Of a DNA stretch of 64,000 nt, positions 57,943 to 64,000 are shown one piece after another (the stretch's first letter is position 1; every line of letters starts with the position of its first letter). Below the pieces are notes generated by a model. It was not told where the DNA came from. It made no database searches and saw nothing but the letters and a program-made list of their open reading frames with translations. The position numbers and the translations under genes were made by a program. Source of the stretch: Terfezia claveryi (lineage: Eukaryota; Ascomycota; Pezizomycetes; Pezizales; Pezizaceae); the NCBI GenBank assembly GCA_015179025.1, contig WHUX01000009.1, positions 620,001 to 684,000 of the forward strand, read 5' to 3'.

Positions 57943-58992
57943 TGTTATGGACGGAGGTTGGAAGGTAATTCCCGCGTCGACGCGGTAAACAATGACTTAT
58001 TCTGGTTCGGGGTATCACCTGCGATCGCAGGTGATGGACGCGAGTGTCGAGGTATCGCACACGTAGGGAGCTCTACGTGTGTGATCAGGTACCTAGGACT
58101 TCGGGTGAAACCAAAGTCGAGTGAGGTATCAAGGTCAAGGTTGAGAAGGCGAGGTAGTCTGAGCTACACTCAAGAACAGTGGTGCAGATATATTCGTATA
58201 ACAACTAGGTACAGGAAGGTAGACAAGTTGTTGCGTGGGGAAGAAAGAAACAGAATACAGACGGCAAGAACAGGCTTCTTTTATAGAGATCCTGTCTCCA
58301 TCTCGAACAATACCTTTTTGGCTAACACAACGGTCTAGACAAAGCATAATGGAAGATGAACACGCAGCCAGCTCACGGATACACGGATCCTGTGAGATCG
58401 TCGAGAACGAGTCGTCTGGCAATAACGGATAACGCTGGTGCGAACAGAAGACCTGAAGAATTGTATATAAGTGAAGGTGAAATTTCTGATAAGCTAAAGA
58501 AAGAGTTTTGAGCGAGAGCAGGTTGTTCCCAATCTGAGAGTCGTGCCAGTTTTGGTTCGACTCTCAAATAAGGTCTGGGTCAAAATAGGGTTCGAGGGTT
58601 TCCGGGGTATTTCCTAAATCTGAGAGTCGTACCAGTTTTGGTTCGACTCTCAAATAAGGTTGAGGTCAAAATAGGGTTCGAGGGTTTCCGGGGTATTTCC
58701 TAAATCTGAGAGTCGTGCCAGTTTTGGTTCGACTCTCAAATAAGGTTCGGGTCAAAATAAGGTTCGAGGTTTTCTAGGGTATTTCCTAGTTTGAGAGTCA
58801 TGCCAGTTTTGGTTCGACTCTCAAGTGTCAAATCCATAAGCGAGCGACTAGGACTTCCGGGATATGGTCGGATGTCGGCTAGCCAGGAGAGGCAGAGTCG
58901 AGAACATAGTCACATGATATACTTTGGCAAGTGCGTGGGTTGCCGGCGATATCGATCGGGGTTAGGATCGTGATTCGAGAGGGTTCGTAACA
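57943..58992 (-). repeat. 5-prime LTR of element B (1050 bp)
   Basis: Starts TGTTATGGACGG and ends GGTTCGTAACA on the plus strand. It contains the palindrome ATCACCTGCGA/TCGCAGGTGAT near 58015-58036, an inverted repeat CACACGTAG...CTACGTGTG at 58057-58080, and four tandem units of about 87 bp (58530-58825), each with TGAGAGTCG...CGACTCTCA. The plus-strand frame of 157 codons across it is not supported as a gene. Confidence 0.9.
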
Positions 58993-58997
58993 GGTTT

Positions 58998-61900
58998 GTG
59001 TATTGCATATGGAAAGGGGGACCATTTCATTGCAGTGTATCCCCTCCGAAAAAACTATTCGATGGCCGCCCATACCATCTCTGAATCCAGGATTGAAGAA
59101 GTTGGGGAAGAGTTGAGAAAAGGGGGGTCCCTTGTCTAGTTACTGACACTAGCAAGGGACCTGCTCTAGGTTGCTTATCTTTATCTGCCTTTTCTTTGCC
59201 TACACCTATGTTTGTTGATGAGTTTCGCCTGTTTGGCGAACACTTCCTTGTATCTATAACTGTCAAGTTCAATAATAAAATAGTAGTTACATCAGCTCTC
59301 ATAGATTGTGGTACTTCAGGAATAGCATTTATTGACCAGACCTTCCTCAGTAAAAACTCTATACCAACCTCCAAGCTAAAGACCCCCCACCTTCTTGATA
59401 TCATTGATGGCCATCCTATCTCTTCTGGGGTAATTACTGACTTTGCATGCCTGCCTAGTGCCATTGGTGATTATTTGGAAGATCTCCCAATGTTCGTAAC
59501 CAAGCTAAAGTATCCAATTGTTCTTGGGATTCCCTGGCTTAGAATGTATGATATATTAGTCAGTTTCAGCTCTTACACTTTGTGATTCAATAGCCCTTAT
59601 TACAAAAAACACTGTGGGGATCCAAAGACTACTGTTACTGGGCTGTGCACATTGCCATCTCCAATAATCCACCCAACTCAGGTAGTACTTCCGCCTACAT
59701 ACATCAATGCCACTATTCCCCTTGTTTCCCTGGTTCCCCCAGTTGCTCTTGTTGCCCCTATTCCCCCAGTTTTACCACCCCTAAAACCCCTGAATATTAG
59801 CTTTATTGGAGCCGGAGCTTTCACTTACCTCATTAGGAGGTACAAGCTGAAGGCACATACCCTCTCCATACATGAGGTGAACTTGGAAATTAACAAGACA
59901 AGGTCTAAGGAGGAGTGGAAATCCTTGGTTCCAGATGAGTACTATGAGTTTAATGATTTGTTCTCAGAAAAAGCCATAGAGAAACTCGCACCCCACTGAC
60001 CATATGATCATATAATTCTGTTGATGGAAGGTAAAACTCTCCCCTATGGGCCCCTCTACAGAATGTTTTGAGTAGAGCTGGAAGCTTTGAAGAAGTACTT
60101 AGAGGAAAACCTCAACAAGACCTTCATTTGTCACAGTATCTCTCAGCAGGTGCCCCTATGCTGTTTGTAAAGAAGTCAGACAGCTCTCTTCAGTTGTATG
60201 TCGATTACCGTGGCCTGAATGAGATAATAGTTAAGAATAGATACCCCTTACCTCTGATTCAGGAGACTTTAGCTAGGCTCTCCAAGGCCAAATAGTTCAC
60301 CAAATTGGATCTGAGAGGGACCTACAACTTGGTGCAAATTGCGGAGGAGAAGGAGTGGAAAACTGCCTTCTGGATATGATATGGCCATTTTGAGTACCAC
60401 GTGATACTCTTCGGCCTAACCAATACCTCCGCCTCTTTTTAGTACTTTATCAATGACACTCTACAGGACTTTCTGGATGTATTCTGCATTGCCTACCTAG
60501 GTGATATCCTCATCTACTCAGGTATGCTAGTGGAACATAAGATCCATGTCCTACAAGTACTAGAGAAGCTAGAGGGAGCTGAGTTATATCTGAAGCTAGA
60601 AAAGTGTGAGTTCCATGTATGGAAGGTCAAGTATTTGGGGCTGATTATTACCATGGAGGGCATCCAAATAGACCCTGTAAAGGTTGCTGCAATCCAGGAG
60701 TAGGAAACTCCAGCCAACCTCAAGGATGTACAGGCCTTCTTGGGATTTGCCAACTTCTACCGCCGGTTTATCTTAGGATACTCAAGGATCATGGCACCCT
60801 TGATGGTGTTGATAGGGACAAAGGGTATGGACAAAAGCCAGTGCTTCCAGTAGAGTTTAGAAGCCCAATCTGCTTTCAAGAAGCTCAAGGAAGCCTTCTG
60901 CTCAGCCCCAATCCTAGCCCATTTTGACCCCAATAGTAAGTGCATTGTGGAAATGGATACCTCTGACTATGTCTCCACTGGAATCCTGTCCTAGTATGTC
61001 AATGGAGTCCTCCACCCAGTGGCCTATTTCTCCAAGAAGCACTCCCCAGCAGAGTGTAATTACGAGATCTATGATAAGGAGTTAATAGCCATTGTGTGAG
61101 TATTTGAGGAATGGAGACCACACCTGGAATCAGCAAAGGGGGTTATCGAGATCCTCTCTGATTATAAGAACCTAGAGTACTTCACAACCACTAAATTGCT
61201 AAACTGCTGATAGGCTAGGTGGTCAGAATTCCTCTCGTGGTTTAACTTCAAGATAAAGTATCAGCCAGGAAAGGCTGGGGGTAAGCCGGATACACTAACT
61301 AGGAGATTAGGAGATCTCCCTAAAGTGGGGGATGAAAGGCTGAAGTACTAGAATCAGGTAGTACTGAAACCTAAAAATCTCGACCTGGCAGCTAATAGCC
61401 TTACTGTTGCTGATACTGTTGCTGATGCTAATGCTGATGCTAAAGCTAAAGCGAACTCCAGAGCAGATCTCCTTCTGCAGATATGATGGGCATATGCAGA
61501 GGATGACTTGTTTAAGGATATAATTGCCTCAGTAGAGTCTGGACAGTGCCGTCATACCAAGATTTCCCTAGCTAAGTGCACCACTCAGGACGGCCTCCTA
61601 TACCACCTAAATTAGCTCTATATACCTAAAGGGGAGCTGTGGATGCAGCTGATCAAGGAACACCATGATACCCTGGCTGCAGGTTATCTTGGAGTAGCTA
61701 AAACATTAGAGCTACTAGCTAGGCAATATACATGGATTGACTAACAGAAGAAGGTGGAGCGGTACATACAGAACTGCCATGTTTGCAAGCATGCTAAGCT
61801 TACCCGTCATGCTCCTTATGGGACCTTGAAGCCCCTGGAGATCCCAGACTAGCCTTGGCAATACCTAACCATAGACTTTGTGACTGGGTTGCCAGAGGAT

Positions 61901-62930
61901 TCGAGGTTTAATGCTATTCTTATGTTAGTAGACTGATTGACCAAAATGAGGCATATTATACCTTGCTATGATACTTGTGCTGCCTGGGACCTCACCAGCC
62001 TCTACCTCAACTATGTATTCTGATACCATGATCTCCCCAAGTCAGTCATCTTAGACCGCGGCCCCCAATTCATCTCGAACTTCTGGAAGGTATTCTGCAA
62101 GCTTCTGGGAATTAACATATACCTCTCCATAGCGTATCACCTCCACATAGATGGTCAGTTCAAGCAAATGAATGTGATCATGGAGCAGTACTTAAGAGCA
62201 TATGTCAATTACCAGCAAAACAACTGGGTTTTGCTGCTAGCAACCTGTGAGTTCGCCACTAACAACTATTTCTCGGAGTCTCTAAAAACCTCCCCGTTCC
62301 TGGCCAATTATAGCTGGCACCCTCGTTTTGTAGACTCTCTAGCACCTCTGCACTAGGCTAGGGAGAACACTCTAGCTAAGAAGTTCGCCAAGGAGATTGC
62401 TAAGTTGCACTCTACTCTAAGAGCCGAACTGGTATATTCTCAAGCTAGGCAAGTAGAGTATGCTAACGGATCATAGTTGCCAGCCTCTAGGTATTAGCCA
62501 GGAGATAAGGTATGGCTCTCCAGCAGGCACTTCCAGATGGAACTGCCATCTCGTAAGCTCGACTAGAAGTTCCTGAGTCCATTCGAGGTAGTGGCCACTA
62601 TAGGCACTCATGCCTATTGATTGAGGTTCTCCAAGAACATCAAATGCTATTCAGTTGTACATATATCAGAAATTAAGCTAGCAGCTGATGATCTCCTCCG
62701 AGGGCAGAAACACCCCCCTCCTCCTCCTGTAGTGATCGAGAGTGAAGAAAAGTGTGAGGTCGAATAGATATTGGACTTGAGGAAGAGGTATGGTCATCTG
62801 CAATACAAGGTTAAATGGTTAGAAGACAAGGAGGCTACCTGGCAACCCACTGAGGACCTGGAAAATACTCAGGATCTGGTCTCCCTATTCCATCAGCAAT
62901 ACCCGAGGAAGTCCTATCTAGTTGAGTGAT
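58998..62930 (+). pseudogene. Element A pol relic: protease, RT, RNase H, integrase, chromodomain-like end
   Basis: Protease: ALIDCGTSGIAFIDQTFLS and VLGIPWLRMYDI (59295-59550). [42 protein letters not shown] and VILFGLTN. The active site reads YLGD at 60494-60505 instead of the family YxDD, so a catalytic Asp is lost. RNase [18 protein letters not shown] and [15 protein letters not shown]. Integrase: YIQNCHVCKHAKLTRHAPYG, LTIDFVTGLPED, VILDRGPQFISNFWKVF. The end has YGHLQYKVKWLEDKEATWQP, a chromodomain-like segment. At least twenty in-frame stops, nearly all TAG or TGA at expected Gln, Trp or Arg positions, interrupt it. Confidence 0.88.
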
Positions 62931-63135
62931 CTCTCTATGTCTGAGTTGGGGTTCTTGTCCTTATTCTTGTTGTTATTGTCTCTATTACCACTTATGACGC
63001 AGGTGATGGGTCTTTTTTGTTGTTCAGAGTTGGGGTTCTCATTCTTGTACTTGTTATTGTTTCCTGTGTTGATATTGCCGGTGGACATGACCAAAGCCTC
63101 CTTGTCACTGGAGCTCTACCCTAAAGGGGGGATAG

Positions 63136-63536
63136 TATTACAACGGCATGCTTAGTTATCTTTTTCATTACCTATAGTGCAGGTGATAGATTATTGCTAT
63201 CCTGCTTGGCTCCCAAGATATGGATCTTGGGAAGCTTATTCTTTCCATTGCCTTAGCTTGGAATCATATATATATAGCTCCTGTCTCTTGTACTGTCGTT
63301 GGATCCCCATTCAATATCTTATATACCTAATATAGGACCTTGCCTCTTCTAGTGCTCATGCATCTCCCTTATGTACCCACTTATCTCGTGAACAGCTCTG
63401 CAGCACAACTGCCTCCCTCTGTCATACACGGCAACTGCCTCTGTGTGTCTCGTACCCCTTGCCCTCTACCTCTCTTGCCTCTTGCCCTTGCCCCGGCATA
63501 CCTCTTGGTTACCTTGTCCCTAGAGCCATTATCATA
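63136..63536 (+). repeat. 3-prime LTR of element A
   Basis: Begins TATTACAACGGCATGC (TG changed to TA), preceded by the polypurine tract, and ends CATTATCATA before the ATATT duplication. It differs from the 5-prime LTR mainly by transitions. Confidence 0.88.
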
Positions 63537-63541
63537 ATATT

Positions 63542-63830
63542 GTACCAACTAAACTAGCCTAATAGTAATATAGTTTTACTATTATTATAAGTTAAGTTAT
63601 ATTCTTATTATATATAAGTTTTATTAAATAGACTTAGACTCTACAACTATTATCTTATTTAACTTTTAATCTAAGAACTCTAATATAGAGGAATATAATA
63701 TAAAATAAATAGCTATTTGTAATTTGTTTATATTTTATATATCATATCATATTAATTATTTACTTTAGTATTATAATTTAAGTAATTTTCCTATTTTCCT
63801 AATCTAGTAATTTTATTAGTATATATAGTA
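63542..63830. other. AT-rich relic DNA, continuation of 46990-47655
   Basis: No coding content; almost only A and T. It is the other half of the region into which element A inserted. Confidence 0.75.
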
Positions 63831-64000
63831 ATAACTTTAGGGACAAGGTGACTAAGAGGTACACCGAGACAAGGCAAGGCTAAGGCAAAACATATATAGT
63901 AGTGGTATATATATGACTAGAAGAAGGCTGAGATAGGGTAAGGGTAAAAGACAAGAGGCAAGGATAAGAGGCATATGGAAGTGGTTGTCATATATGTCAA
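63830..64000 (-). mobile_element. Partial second A-type LTR, minus orientation, running off the window
   Basis: TTTAGGGACAAGGTGACTAA and GACAAGAGGCAAGG then GGCATATGGAAGTGGTTG correspond to the complement of the 3-prime half of the element A LTR, with an extra AT-rich segment and many transitions. The element continues beyond 64000. Confidence 0.65.

Larger units (their letters stand above)
49085..58992 (-). mobile_element. Chromoviral Ty3/gypsy retrotransposon B, nested in A
   Basis: The ends are TGTTATGG and CGTAACA, flanked by the 5-bp duplication GGTTT (49080-49084 and 58993-58997). Its 1050-bp LTRs are 57943-58992 (5-prime LTR for this minus-strand element) and 49085-52931 (3-prime LTR, enlarged by element C). 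A polypurine tract (GGAAGAGGGAGC on the minus strand) abuts the 3-prime LTR at 52932. Internal DNA encodes gag and a full pol with a C-terminal chromodomain. The element itself is about 7.1 kb without C. Confidence 0.93.
47661..63536 (+). mobile_element. Ty3/gypsy retrotransposon A (outermost of a three-level nest)
   Basis: Two 401-bp LTRs (47661-48061 and 63136-63536) in direct orientation bound the element, and ATATT flanks both sides (47656-47660 and 63537-63541). Its own sequence is 47661-49084 plus 58998-63536 (about 6 kb); the rest is element B. Order is LTR, gag relic, [B], protease, reverse transcriptase, RNase H, integrase, chromodomain-like C-terminus, polypurine tract (AAAGGGGGGATAG) and LTR: the Ty3/gypsy order, plus strand. 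Dozens of TAG/TGA stops and the terminal CA-to-TA change in both LTRs point to RIP. It is inactive. Confidence 0.9.

Noticed and set aside
57865..58338. 157-codon plus-strand frame
   Set aside because: Runs across the end of gag antisense and the LTR of element B, with a parallel frame in the other LTR; no protein features.
1..64000. tRNA and rRNA genes
   Set aside because: No cloverleaf with A and B boxes and no rRNA-like segment was found by eye; a covariance-model scan would settle it.

Overview
The window is genomic DNA from a filamentous ascomycete (Pezizomycotina type); the species cannot be named from this sequence. Evidence: spliceosomal introns of about 45-95 nt with GTATGT-like donors and CTAAC/CTGAC branch points; fungus-specific families (Helo-like NACHT-WD40 STAND protein, NACHT-ankyrin protein, AcuF-like C2H2 protein, DUF7580-like protein, LaeA-like methyltransferase); chromoviral Ty3/gypsy elements and Tad-like LINE pieces; and many C-to-T nonsense changes in repeats that look like repeat-induced point mutation (RIP). 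No bacterial-type operons, tRNA, rRNA or CRISPR were seen. It reads as a repeat-rich accessory region.

Layout. 1-6.4 kb: a MITE-like palindrome, two LINE 3-prime tails, then a minus-strand NLR-type gene (Helo-like / NACHT / 14 nearly identical WD40 repeats). 6.8-8.6 kb: a fold-back element with arms of about 520 bp. 11.0-17.3 kb: a decayed minus-strand NACHT-ankyrin gene whose start codon lies 5 bp from a Mutator-like element (17.3-19.6 kb) with inverted ends and a broken SWIM-finger transposase. 21.0-23.6 kb: a 76-bp tandem satellite of about 34 units. 23.65-27.9 kb: an intact divergent gene pair, an AcuF-like C2H2 protein (571 aa, 3 exons) and a DUF7580-like protein (670 aa, 4 exons), sharing a 188-bp promoter. 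29.5-31.9 kb: LINE relics. 32.8-34.4 kb: an intact seven-exon LaeA-like methyltransferase (355 aa). 34.7-35.6 kb: a pogo/Fot1-like deletion derivative. 37.5-39.4 kb: a probable PD-(D/E)XK-fold gene with a 1-nt frameshift in a G6 run. 39.4-42.3 kb: a gypsy relic and an unrecognised ORF full of RIP-type stops. 43-45.3 kb: minisatellites and a LINE 3-prime end. 45.75-46.7 kb: an F-box/ankyrin gene cut at its 3-prime end. 47-64 kb: AT-rich DNA carrying a three-level nest of LTR retrotransposons, A (plus strand) containing B (minus strand), whose LTR contains the non-coding element C; each level has a perfect 5-bp target duplication (ATATT, GGTTT, ATCGT).

How it may fit together. Five genes or relics (Helo-like NACHT-WD40, NACHT-ankyrin, AcuF-like C2H2, DUF7580-like, F-box/ankyrin) belong to families that expand in fungal accessory genomes and include known or suspected allorecognition and innate-immunity-like proteins. 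The WD40 array shows the pattern known from Podospora het-d/het-e/het-r: nearly identical units that differ only at the presumed recognition positions. The C2H2/DUF7580 pair is intact in otherwise decaying surroundings, which suggests maintained function. That these genes act as one system is inference. Exon models were built by hand; three of them (C2H2, DUF7580, methyltransferase) close perfectly in frame.
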